A stretch of DNA of 64,000 bases from Leptospira andrefontaineae (GTDB lineage Bacteria > Spirochaetota > Leptospiria > Leptospirales > Leptospiraceae), in the NCBI RefSeq assembly GCF_004770105.1, contig NZ_RQEY01000010.1, forward strand, positions 1-64,000, in the 5' to 3' direction. The translations under genes and the position numbers were made by a program. Below the pieces are notes generated by a model, which searched no databases, was not told the origin of the DNA, and saw nothing but the letters and a program-made list of their open reading frames with translations. Within the stretch, counting starts at the first letter, position 1, and every line of letters begins with the position of its first letter. Below are positions 55,964 through 64,000 of this stretch, piece after piece.

Positions 55964-57038
55964 GCAATCAGACTCAACCCACCTTCTACCTAACGGAAAG
56001 AATCGTCGACTCGGATTCTTTTCCGGGATACCCGTTTTGTTTTTTCTATTCTTTTCCGGACAAGGATGTATTCCATATCTCTATCATCTGGGAAAAGAAC
56101 AGGCAAAGATCTTACTACAAAGAAAAGCAATCTCGGATGTTTTAGCCGATCCTGAAATACCTGAAACTACCAAAACAAAATTAAAAGAGGTGGAGAAGAT
56201 CAGAGAATTCGGGATCCAACACTTGGCACTCTCTTCCGAAGGTGGATTTAAAAGTTTTGTACAATTAGACCGACCGGCAATCGGTTGGCATGTAAGTGCC
56301 TGTCATCCGCTTCGATTCGAATCTTATACTTGGTGGTTTCCAATTGCGGGAACGGTTCCTTACAAAGGATATTTTTCATTCGAAAAAGCAAAAGAAGAAG
56401 AACAATCTTTGAAAGAACAAGGCTTCGATACAAGAATACGGATCACAGCAGGATATTCCACTTTGGGATGGTTCGAAGACCCATTATTCTCTTCTCAACT
56501 TTATGAAGATCCGGGAGACTTAGCTTCTATTGTCATCCATGAAATGGCACACGCCACAGTGTATTTCCCAGGAGATTCTTTATTTAACGAAAGTTATGCG
56601 AGTTTTGTGGAAGACCAGGGCGCAGACGAATATATCTTAAAGATTGGCGGTCCAAAACTTTTAGAAGAAAGAAAAAGATCGGAAGAAGAAACGAAACTTT
56701 ATAAAAATTTAATTATAGAAACTGCAAATTTGCTCAAAGCCGCTTACTCTGAAGGTGGCAGAGAAGATATCTTACTGGCAAAAAAATCGGAGATCATTTC
56801 CAATTTCCGAAAAAAGATCCTGCAAACGAAATGGACCAAGATCAATTCTAAAAAACTTGCAGAAAGGGATTGGAATAACGAAGACTTTATAGGAATGCTT
56901 AGATATAATTCCGGGACTGGATATTTTAGAAAAAGGTTTTTGGAAGTTGGAAAGGATTTCTCGAAGTTCCATGATGAGATGAGGAAGCTTAAGGAAAAAA
57001 GTGCAGAAGATAGAAAGGCGCTGCTGGACGAGAAATAA
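55962..57038 (+). CDS. putative aminopeptidase lipoprotein (PF10023 family)
   Basis: A 358-residue putative metallo-aminopeptidase. Start 55962 (MQSDSTHLLPNG) gives a hydrophobic signal and lipobox GQGC near residue 35; an earlier Met at 55893 would overlap HtrA. The HEMAHATVYFPGDSLFNESY motif (His193, Glu194, His197) is the family's zinc site, with Glu in NESYASFVEDQGADEY as a further ligand region. The substrate is unknown; it is membrane-bound on the outside. AGGAAGA lies about nine bases before the ATG. Stop is followed by a palindrome and the convergent giant gene. Confidence 0.88.
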   Translation: MQSDSTHLLPNGKNRRLGFFSGIPVLFFLFFSGQGCIPYLYHLGKEQAKILLQRKAISDVLADPEIPETTKTKLKEVEKIREFGIQHLALSSEGGFKSFVQLDRPAIGWHVSACHPLRFESYTWWFPIAGTVPYKGYFSFEKAKEEEQSLKEQGFDTRIRITAGYSTLGWFEDPLFSSQLYEDPGDLASIVIHEMAHATVYFPGDSLFNESYASFVEDQGADEYILKIGGPKLLEERKRSEEETKLYKNLIIETANLLKAAYSEGGREDILLAKKSEIISNFRKKILQTKWTKINSKKLAERDWNNEDFIGMLRYNSGTGYFRKRFLEVGKDFSKFHDEMRKLKEKSAEDRKALLDEK

Positions 57039-57048
57039 GTCCGAAGTT

Positions 57049-57064
57049 TGTTGGAGTTCCAACA
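57049..57064. repeat. perfect palindrome between convergent genes
   Basis: TGTTGGAGTTCCAACA has seven-base arms around GT. It lies between the aminopeptidase stop and the giant gene stop (57069). Two similar palindromes flank the spacer at 43438-43586. Not followed by a T-run, so it is unlikely to be a normal terminator. Confidence 0.55.
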
Positions 57065-57068
57065 TTGT

Positions 57069-60000
57069 TCAGTCTTTCGAAATAAATGAAGTAGTGAACA
57101 ATCTATAACCGTTCCAATATTTATCGACCGGATACACTTCCCTCATTGTATCCATAGTTTTCAGAAAACGATTCCTGAGAGAAATTTTAGAATCTTCTTT
57201 TCGTGAAGAAATCTCTTTTAAGAATCTAGAATTATGAGTGTCGGTTTGGAATCCGAGGTTCACTATCCCTGGTCCCTTCCAGAATTTTCCTAAATAATAT
57301 AAGGAATCCTTTAAGTTCAAAGATGCATTTCCAAAACCTTCTAAGAATGAGGAAGCTAACATCCAAACACCTTGCAAAGTTCCAGGCTCCACTTCAGAAA
57401 CAGATCGATTTCCAAACAAAATCCCTTTTTCTTTATCTTCTACCAAAGGAACCCGAACCACATGAAAGGGAGTAATCGATGGATTTCCCTTAGGAGAAAG
57501 TTCTAAGTTCTCCAACTGGAGTAACCGAGAATACCAATCTGGAGAATTCGAATCATCCTTAGTTACGATCCCAAATCCTTCCCAAAATTCCTCCTTCTCT
57601 TTATGCACTGGATTTTTAAGCAAGGTCTCCGGATCTGCAATATAATAGATCTCTTCTTCTGGCTTAGGCAAAATAGGAGCCAAGAAATGATAAGAAGATA
57701 GATACAAATACGTGGTTTTATTTTTAGAAGGGCGAATATTCTGGCGGATCTCTGTCTCCAATGCTTCTCTCAGTAAAACTTCTGCCCCACCCTTGTCCGC
57801 TTCTTCATTATATTTATAAATAGAGGCCCTTACTTTTCGATTGTCCTTAAACGCGAGATCTCCCTTGGACTTACCTCTTGTAAATTTAATATAAAAAGTT
57901 TTTAAACCCAGATCCATTAAAGCCAAAAACTCTTGGTTTTCAGGAATCTTTTCTTCTAAAGCAAAGGATACCTTATTAAAATTAGGAAGATCATAATAAA
58001 AAACCGAACGTCCAAACAAAGCAGAACGAACCGCTGCAATTTTATCCTTGATCAACCCAAGATCAAAGAACGTCTCCGAATCGTTCTGCTGAAAAGAAAG
58101 AGTCTGTAAATATGTTATAAAATCATTAAGTTCCCTTCTTTCGATCGGGCTAAACTTTTTCTTTTTGCGATGTTTAACAAAACGATTCGCTAATTCGACA
58201 AATTCGGAAGACTTTTTAGAAGAAGCATTTTCATATTCAGAAAGATATTCCGAAAAGCCAGACTCCGATGTTTTGTTCGGCTTTTTACCTTCTAAATAGA
58301 AAATTTTAGAATTAATAAATTCAATTTCGGTAAAATAGAGCCTATCCGAAATCTCTCTTGCTCTAGAGATCCAATATTTCGCCTTATCAAAGTCTCCTCT
58401 GGAAAGATAAGCTTTGGAAAACTCCATCATAACCCTTACTTGCCTTGGAGAATTTTTCTTAAGTTTTTCCAGATCCACAAAAGAATTCAAAAATTCTTCC
58501 ATTTCTTTTCCGGTTTCTTCCGGCAAGGAATAACGTAGGAGGTCCAACACAGAAGATCTGGATTCGGCATCTAAGGTCTGAAACAAAGCCTTGGACGAAC
58601 TATATATCTCTGAATACAAAGAAAGAGGAGAGATCCTATGCCCGAGTCTTTTTCGGTTTTCTAAGAAAGCTAAATGTTTTGGATAATTCCTTTCTTGAAG
58701 ATCCAATTCTATCTGATTGGAATTTTCAGACCAATCTTCCGCTTCTTCTAATAAAGCTTTTTCTCTTCGGATCCGAGTCTCCATCATCTTCCAAGTCTCC
58801 TGATCGGAGGTAGAAGAGATGAATTGTTTTGCAAGCCCAAGTTGAGAAGAAGCCAGATCCGGATAATAAGCTTCCAAGGCTAAATTAGAAAGTTTTAATC
58901 TGAATAAAAACGGATCGTATCTATCTACAGATATATTTGAACTTAGAGAAGTACCGGGAAATTTTCCTTCCTTTAATGCGAGTATCCCGCTTAAAATTTC
59001 ATTCTTTCCTTCCGGTAACGGAATGTCACCGCAATCCTTATAGTCCGCAACGCGGGCTTCAGGAGCGAAGCGACTATATTCCGTTTCTAATAACCTGGAC
59101 AAACATAAGTTCAGTCCCAGCTCTTTTTGAGAATTCAGATCTCGATTCTCATAACGTAAGGAAAAAATTTTATCCAAAGAAAAATCGGGTTTTAACCTCT
59201 GATAGGCTCTTAATAGATCCGATTCAATTTTTAAAGCTAAATTAGAATTTGGTTCTGCATAAGAACGAGCTTTATGCAAATCTGAAAACACTTCCGAAGG
59301 ATCAGAAATTCTTTCATCCTTTCTGGACTTAGTAAAAAGTTTTTCTGCTTCGGCATTCTTATTTCCGGATCTTTCCAGAGTTCTACCAAAACGAATTGCG
59401 GAGTTGGATGTTTTTCCTGAAAAAATTTCCTCCAGAGATTCTTTTACACAAGTTTCCCCAGGACATAGATACATCAAATTTACACCCGACCCGGAAAGCC
59501 CTGTAAACGCCTTTAAGATCTGGTGCCAGCTAGGTTTTTCAGAATATGTGAAGATTACGGCGCCTAATCTATGTTCTCTGGAAAAAAACTCCCTGAGTTC
59601 TAAGGTGTCCTTCTTCCTTTCCCCAAAGGCAGAATCTCCTTTTACATCCGGAAAAGAGCTAACAAGAACATCAGTATCTTCTAATATATCCGTCCAAGAT
59701 TCAGAATCTATCTTTCTATAATTCCATCCGGCAATCGGTAAAAAAGAGGAAATTACTTTAGGGGTTCTTTCTTCTCGATTTAAGACGGAAGAAGAAAGTT
59801 TAAAACTGATCCCGGAGATCTGAGTGCTTAATTTTTCTCCGATAGATGTGTTACCGGGGTCTACCAAAAGGTTACGTCCGGAATTTTCAAAATTGGATTT
59901 TATCCAGCTTTCCGCTTTGGATTCATTCTCAAAATTCAGAAATTTTAAAGAAGAAGTATTCCTAATTCGAGCAAATACAGAACCTCTGGATTCTAATAAA

Positions 60001-63000
60001 CGAATTTCGGTCTCGTTTTGTTTTATGATATCTTCAGGTATACTACCAAAAGGATCTAAAAATGTTGCCTTTTTCGGCAGTTTAGATCTTAAAACTTCCA
60101 AAGATCTAGAAACCTGAGTGGAAGCTTGTGTAAGTGCAAGCTCCTCCTTTTTAATATCCCCCCTTGTTTCCAAAGAGTTCTGGTATTTAAAATAAGTGTT
60201 CCTGTAATTTTTCCAATCTGATTCAAATTTTATGTATTCAGATCGAGCTTCCCTAAATTCCCAATTTCCTTTTTGAAAATTACGGAAATTTAATAATCTC
60301 TGGAGCCGTACCCAATCATTAAATGCTGTATTCGTATTTCCCGAATCAAGTTCCGTTCTTATTTTTGTCTCATATAAGTCTCTTAGCAGAAAACTCTTAT
60401 TATCAGAGATAAGATGAAATTGTTTTTTGAGAAGTTCTTCCGCTTTTGATAATTTGGCCTTTGCTTTTTCCGGTTTTTTAGAAATTAGATCCAGTCTCGC
60501 CTGTAATACCCAGGTTTGGATAAGCTCGGCGCCGAAATAGAAAACGTTAGCCATCTCTTCAGCAGCTTTTAAACATTCTTCCGCTTTTTCCAGATCTCCT
60601 AATCTGTAAAATACACTTGCCCTACTTAAAAAGTGGAATACCCTTTCCTTTCTTGGAAATGGATCTTTCGAAAGTCCGATGATCTCCTTTGGTAATCCGG
60701 AAGGTGTTTCAAGTAAAGAAGAAGAGATCCCTAATTTTTCGAAACCTTCTAACCATTCCCCCCTTTTAAAATTCTCCTCTCCCGAATAATAGAGAACCGT
60801 GGCTTTCAATATATCGAAATCATAATATTGTTTATAAAATGTCTCCGAACATACTGAATTTCCTTCTAACAAATCTTCCGGCCAAGAAGAAAGACAGTTT
60901 TCCATAGATTCTTTTTTGAACCTATCCAATTCTTCCAAAGCATTGTTTAGTTCTTCCGAATAACTTTTGTCTTTTTTGTCTGAGGCTTCAATAGAAGCGA
61001 ATAGGGAATATAAATATCTTTTATAACTGCCTGTAGATCTTCCGGACAGATTAGCAGAATCTTTTAGAAATTCATTCTCTTCTAAAAATGCTAATTTAGC
61101 ATTTTCGAATTCATTTCTTTTATATTGAAAAAATCCTATATCAGCATACGATTGTGATTGGACTAGTTGTCCGGCCAAGGTCTTCTTTAAACCTTTTTTG
61201 CTTACATATTCGAGTCGTTTATTTGTTTCTTCTGCCGCCAACCGATAGTTTTGTTCTAATACAAGATTATTTACTCTTATGCCGGAAGATAATAATGGCT
61301 GGAAGACTGGAGGTATAGCTTCCGGAAATCTACCAGAACCGGAAATACGAACCGAGTCAGGGAGCACTGTTTCAAAAACAAAATCCCAAATGGAATCCCA
61401 GACGGATTCCCAAAATTTAGGACTCACCTTCTTAGGAAGCCAAAGAGTTGTTCGAGAAGAAGCTTCCTTCTCTGCTTCTTTCAAATTTTCTTCGGATTTG
61501 GAAATATATCCTAATTTTTGATAAGAAATTGCTAATGCATTTCTAATATTAATCGGGTCCACTAATCTAGAGGGTTCGTTTAACTCTAATGCTTCCGTTA
61601 GATAAGGAAGTGCCTGCGCATATTCTCCCAATTCCATATGAGAGAGACCTGTCAGAGTCCTAAGTAATGTTAATTTTTCTCTGTAACTTTGTAGGTTCTT
61701 GGCGTAATCCGTTCCGGAGTATAATTGTAAGAATTCGTTTTTAGAATATATACCGGATGCATCCTTTAATTTCCGTACCGCGGCTCCATACTTGGACATA
61801 TACATGGAAGCTCGAGCAGAGTTGAATAAGAAAACCGCCTTCTGTCTATAGTCTTCGAATTGAGCTTTAGATATTATATAATTTGAATAAGATTCTACTA
61901 AAGAATATTGTTCATCCGCTTTAGGATAGTTTTTCAGTAAGAAATAATTATTACCTAAATTCAATCTCAGATCCGAGAGAGCCTTTTTGTTTTGGAAATT
62001 TTCTCCTAACAATTCCAAGATCTGGCTATAAAGTTCTATATTCTCTTCGAAGTTTTTTTCCGGGAAATATTTGGAATATTCATCCTTATATTTGTCTTCA
62101 TCGGCAGGTTCCTTATCGTTCGGCTTTCTGGACTTCATGATGTCCACATATTGGTATAACCAACCTAAAAGTTGGTACGCATCATGATATGTAGGCTCTG
62201 CAAATATGATCCATCTTAGTTCATATTCCGCCTGCTTGAAATCTCTAAGAGCAGCCTCCTTTTTAATTCGATCCATTGTCCCGGAATTATAATAAAAAGT
62301 TTCACGGATCACCGAACGATTGATCAAGTAGTAAGCATATCCATATAATGTGGCGAGATCCAAGAATGCCCTAGCACGAGGCAAAATTTTTTCCTTCTCA
62401 AAATATTGGTCTATATAGATAAGCCCCTCTTTTTTATCTAATGGATCAAATTCAAGGGGATTCAAATTTCCTAAAATACCTGAGGCATTCTTCTCGCTCA
62501 CCGATCTGGCTAATTTGAAAGAAGTATCCACCATCAATTTCTGGTAATAGATGGCATAATCCTTATAAACAGTGTCCTGGAAGAGGTTCTTACTTTTTGC
62601 CAAGAACATATTCTCAGTATTATAAAAATAGTGAAGAGAAGCTTGGAAGAAGTCCGATCTGTTCTCATAGTTTCTGGCCAGATTCTCAAAATAGATAAAG
62701 AACCTTTCCATCTCCTTATCAGAGATCTCAACCCCCGAATCGTGATCATAATTTTCTAAAAATGTGCGAAGAGATTCTAAGGAATAACGAACACTTCCAA
62801 GGCCTTTAAAATTAGAAGATCTTAATAGATGGATCTTAAGAAAGAGTGGATCCTTAGGAGTCACATCTTTCAACAAAGGTTCCAAGAGAGAATTACTTTC
62901 CGAAAACACACCTTGCCCGGAAAGCCCAGCAGCCTTTGTATACATTAAAAATCTATACAATACCGGAGAACGCTCCTTGATCTTATTAGAAGATTCTATT

Positions 63001-64000
63001 TTTTCTGAGAGAGAAATTTTTTCTGAATCCGATTTTCCAGCCAGGATCTGTTCTTCAAAAAGTCCGTATAAATTTTTAAGTTCTATTGTTTTGGATTCTG
63101 ATTCGTTTGCTGCTTGTAATAATGTAGAAGGAATGGTCCAATCCTTCTTCTTTGCTTCCTTAAGTTGTAGAGCACCTATATTCCGTAAAACTTCGTGAAT
63201 ATTATAATATCCAGGAAATCGAGTTACCAATTCTTGTTTTGAATTTAGGGAGGCCTCTATTTTTCCGGATCTTTCCTCCAAATTCCCAATTTCTTCCAGG
63301 ATCGCACCTGTTACTTGCGCATCCGCATGATTTCGAATATTAGAAAAATATTCTTTGATCTCTGAGATCCCTTTGTTTTCCGATTCCAAATAGAATACGT
63401 AAGCAAATCCCCATTTAGGGTCCAAACGTGAAGAATACATTTCCTTTTTGATCTCTGAGGTTTTTCCTGACTTTTTATAAAGTGAATATTTTTCGTTTAG
63501 GACTTTGGCCTTAAAAATAGGATAGAGCGGATCTTCCTTAAAATACAACTCCAAGGAATCTAATGCCAATAGATAATCATCCAAGGATTGTTTTTTGCCA
63601 TATTCCTTAGCCAGCTCAAATTGTGCTGATATATTAGAAACTTTCGGAATAGAGCCACTCAAAGGAAGAAAATAGATATTTAAGGTTCCATAATATGATG
63701 CAGTGAATAGAATACTTCCTCCATTAAAGGAAGAATACTTTGTATCGAATAATGAAAAATTTCCGGAAGTCAGTCTTCTTTCTTTCATATCAGAAAGATC
63801 CAAACGAATGATCAGACTATTATCTCTCTCGTCTAATTTCCGATTTCCATCCGAATCGGAACGGATCGATGTATAAAATAAATATCTTCCATCCGGAGAT
63901 AAGCTAGGAGAAAAATCTAAATAAGGATCATTCGTTAGTCTTTTAGATTTCCTAGTATTTAGATCCAAGGAGTAGATCTCACCCTCTCTGGAATCGGCAT
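57069..64000 (-). CDS. giant TPR protein with N-terminal beta-propeller part and degenerate CHAT-like domain (5' truncated)
   Basis: At least 2309 residues; the frame is open to the window edge, so the N-terminus is missing. Residue numbers below count from a TTG at 63968. The visible start (DLNTRKSKRLTNDPYLDFSP, SPSLSPDGRYLFYTS) is PD40/TolB-type propeller. Then come some 1200 residues of TPR-like helix pairs, for instance MELGEYAQALPYLTEALELN. A first CHAT-like segment is at about 1310-1520 and more helical repeats follow. A CHAT-like C-terminus is at about 2030-2299 with FWKGPGIVNLGFQTDTHN and YPVDKYWNGYRLFTTSF. The catalytic His/Cys seem lost. A short repeat is embedded in frame at residues 1628-1642. 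No signal peptide is visible because the start is cut. Confidence 0.85.
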   Translation of the reverse strand, partial: ADSREGEIYSLDLNTRKSKRLTNDPYLDFSPSLSPDGRYLFYTSIRSDSDGNRKLDERDNSLIIRLDLSDMKERRLTSGNFSLFDTKYSSFNGGSILFTASYYGTLNIYFLPLSGSIPKVSNISAQFELAKEYGKKQSLDDYLLALDSLELYFKEDPLYPIFKAKVLNEKYSLYKKSGKTSEIKKEMYSSRLDPKWGFAYVFYLESENKGISEIKEYFSNIRNHADAQVTGAILEEIGNLEERSGKIEASLNSKQELVTRFPGYYNIHEVLRNIGALQLKEAKKKDWTIPSTLLQAANESESKTIELKNLYGLFEEQILAGKSDSEKISLSEKIESSNKIKERSPVLYRFLMYTKAAGLSGQGVFSESNSLLEPLLKDVTPKDPLFLKIHLLRSSNFKGLGSVRYSLESLRTFLENYDHDSGVEISDKEMERFFIYFENLARNYENRSDFFQASLHYFYNTENMFLAKSKNLFQDTVYKDYAIYYQKLMVDTSFKLARSVSEKNASGILGNLNPLEFDPLDKKEGLIYIDQYFEKEKILPRARAFLDLATLYGYAYYLINRSVIRETFYYNSGTMDRIKKEAALRDFKQAEYELRWIIFAEPTYHDAYQLLGWLYQYVDIMKSRKPNDKEPADEDKYKDEYSKYFPEKNFEENIELYSQILELLGENFQNKKALSDLRLNLGNNYFLLKNYPKADEQYSLVESYSNYIISKAQFEDYRQKAVFLFNSARASMYMSKYGAAVRKLKDASGIYSKNEFLQLYSGTDYAKNLQSYREKLTLLRTLTGLSHMELGEYAQALPYLTEALELNEPSRLVDPINIRNALAISYQKLGYISKSEENLKEAEKEASSRTTLWLPKKVSPKFWESVWDSIWDFVFETVLPDSVRISGSGRFPEAIPPVFQPLLSSGIRVNNLVLEQNYRLAAEETNKRLEYVSKKGLKKTLAGQLVQSQSYADIGFFQYKRNEFENAKLAFLEENEFLKDSANLSGRSTGSYKRYLYSLFASIEASDKKDKSYSEELNNALEELDRFKKESMENCLSSWPEDLLEGNSVCSETFYKQYYDFDILKATVLYYSGEENFKRGEWLEGFEKLGISSSLLETPSGLPKEIIGLSKDPFPRKERVFHFLSRASVFYRLGDLEKAEECLKAAEEMANVFYFGAELIQTWVLQARLDLISKKPEKAKAKLSKAEELLKKQFHLISDNKSFLLRDLYETKIRTELDSGNTNTAFNDWVRLQRLLNFRNFQKGNWEFREARSEYIKFESDWKNYRNTYFKYQNSLETRGDIKKEELALTQASTQVSRSLEVLRSKLPKKATFLDPFGSIPEDIIKQNETEIRLLESRGSVFARIRNTSSLKFLNFENESKAESWIKSNFENSGRNLLVDPGNTSIGEKLSTQISGISFKLSSSVLNREERTPKVISSFLPIAGWNYRKIDSESWTDILEDTDVLVSSFPDVKGDSAFGERKKDTLELREFFSREHRLGAVIFTYSEKPSWHQILKAFTGLSGSGVNLMYLCPGETCVKESLEEIFSGKTSNSAIRFGRTLERSGNKNAEAEKLFTKSRKDERISDPSEVFSDLHKARSYAEPNSNLALKIESDLLRAYQRLKPDFSLDKIFSLRYENRDLNSQKELGLNLCLSRLLETEYSRFAPEARVADYKDCGDIPLPEGKNEILSGILALKEGKFPGTSLSSNISVDRYDPFLFRLKLSNLALEAYYPDLASSQLGLAKQFISSTSDQETWKMMETRIRREKALLEEAEDWSENSNQIELDLQERNYPKHLAFLENRKRLGHRISPLSLYSEIYSSSKALFQTLDAESRSSVLDLLRYSLPEETGKEMEEFLNSFVDLEKLKKNSPRQVRVMMEFSKAYLSRGDFDKAKYWISRAREISDRLYFTEIEFINSKIFYLEGKKPNKTSESGFSEYLSEYENASSKKSSEFVELANRFVKHRKKKKFSPIERRELNDFITYLQTLSFQQNDSETFFDLGLIKDKIAAVRSALFGRSVFYYDLPNFNKVSFALEEKIPENQEFLALMDLGLKTFYIKFTRGKSKGDLAFKDNRKVRASIYKYNEEADKGGAEVLLREALETEIRQNIRPSKNKTTYLYLSSYHFLAPILPKPEEEIYYIADPETLLKNPVHKEKEEFWEGFGIVTKDDSNSPDWYSRLLQLENLELSPKGNPSITPFHVVRVPLVEDKEKGILFGNRSVSEVEPGTLQGVWMLASSFLEGFGNASLNLKDSLYYLGKFWKGPGIVNLGFQTDTHNSRFLKEISSRKEDSKISLRNRFLKTMDTMREVYPVDKYWNGYRLFTTSFISKD
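59055..59078 (-). repeat. in-frame copy of the short repeat found beside rnpB
   Basis: Minus-strand TATAGTCGCTTCGCTCCTGA followed by AGCC matches the copies at 10170-10194 and 10242-10266 over nearly the whole 24 bases. In the giant gene it encodes YSRFAPEA without disturbing the frame. Confidence 0.75.

Overview
The window looks like a chromosomal segment of a Leptospira species. This is an inference from gene content, not a database match: low-GC DNA, lipoproteins with spirochete-style lipoboxes, SpoIIE-type phosphatases with membrane N-termini, a 7TMR-DISM histidine kinase, many sensory proteins, and a class A RNase P RNA. I see no phage, IS element, CRISPR array or tRNA. The minus strand carries most genes.

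Layout. 0.4-10 kb: mixed genes (fatty acid hydroxylase, patatin, sigma-like protein, exported intradiol dioxygenase, Cys-rich repeat protein, thioredoxin-fold protein, TerC, secernin-type hydrolase, SpoIIE phosphatase, thioesterase). 10-11 kb: rnpB on the minus strand, flanked by short repeats. 11-14 kb: PlsC-type acyltransferase, a small exported TPR protein behind a near-consensus sigma-54 promoter, and short HPF plus a TPR protein. 14-22 kb: ECF sigma factor with membrane partner, PilZ protein, MBOAT acyltransferase, DUF3332, and a four-gene operon with SpoIIE phosphatase, enoyl-CoA hydratase and DUF192. 22-39 kb: a dense signalling block. It holds two chemoreceptors with almost identical output halves, an outer-membrane protein, a 1470-residue multi-PAS kinase, a Cache histidine kinase, two response regulators (one with GGDEF-EAL) and a three-domain ferredoxin/nucleotide cyclase/heme peroxidase fusion. 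39-43 kb: hisC, a 56-residue small ORF with a strong ribosome binding site, OsmC, and an ArsR-controlled cassette. 43-56 kb: housekeeping genes (rarA, mutL, purM, murI, aminotransferase, HtrA protease) mixed with a VTT protein, a 7TMR kinase, a CLC channel and a FecR lipoprotein. 57-64 kb: one giant TPR protein with degenerate CHAT-like ends, cut by the right window edge.

Most striking: the gene at 37393-39021 fuses a [2Fe-2S] ferredoxin, a class III nucleotide cyclase and a class I (cytochrome c peroxidase/ascorbate peroxidase-like) heme peroxidase in one 542-residue chain. The cyclase catalytic residues and the main heme-pocket residues are conserved. It lies divergently next to a c-di-GMP phosphodiesterase-type response regulator and near receptors that share one Cache sensor module, so a redox- or peroxide-coupled cAMP switch is a reasonable hypothesis. 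Other leads are a short repeat that sits in frame inside the giant gene and beside rnpB, the mosaic chemoreceptor pair, the sigma-54 promoter, and the pseudo-CHAT giant protein.
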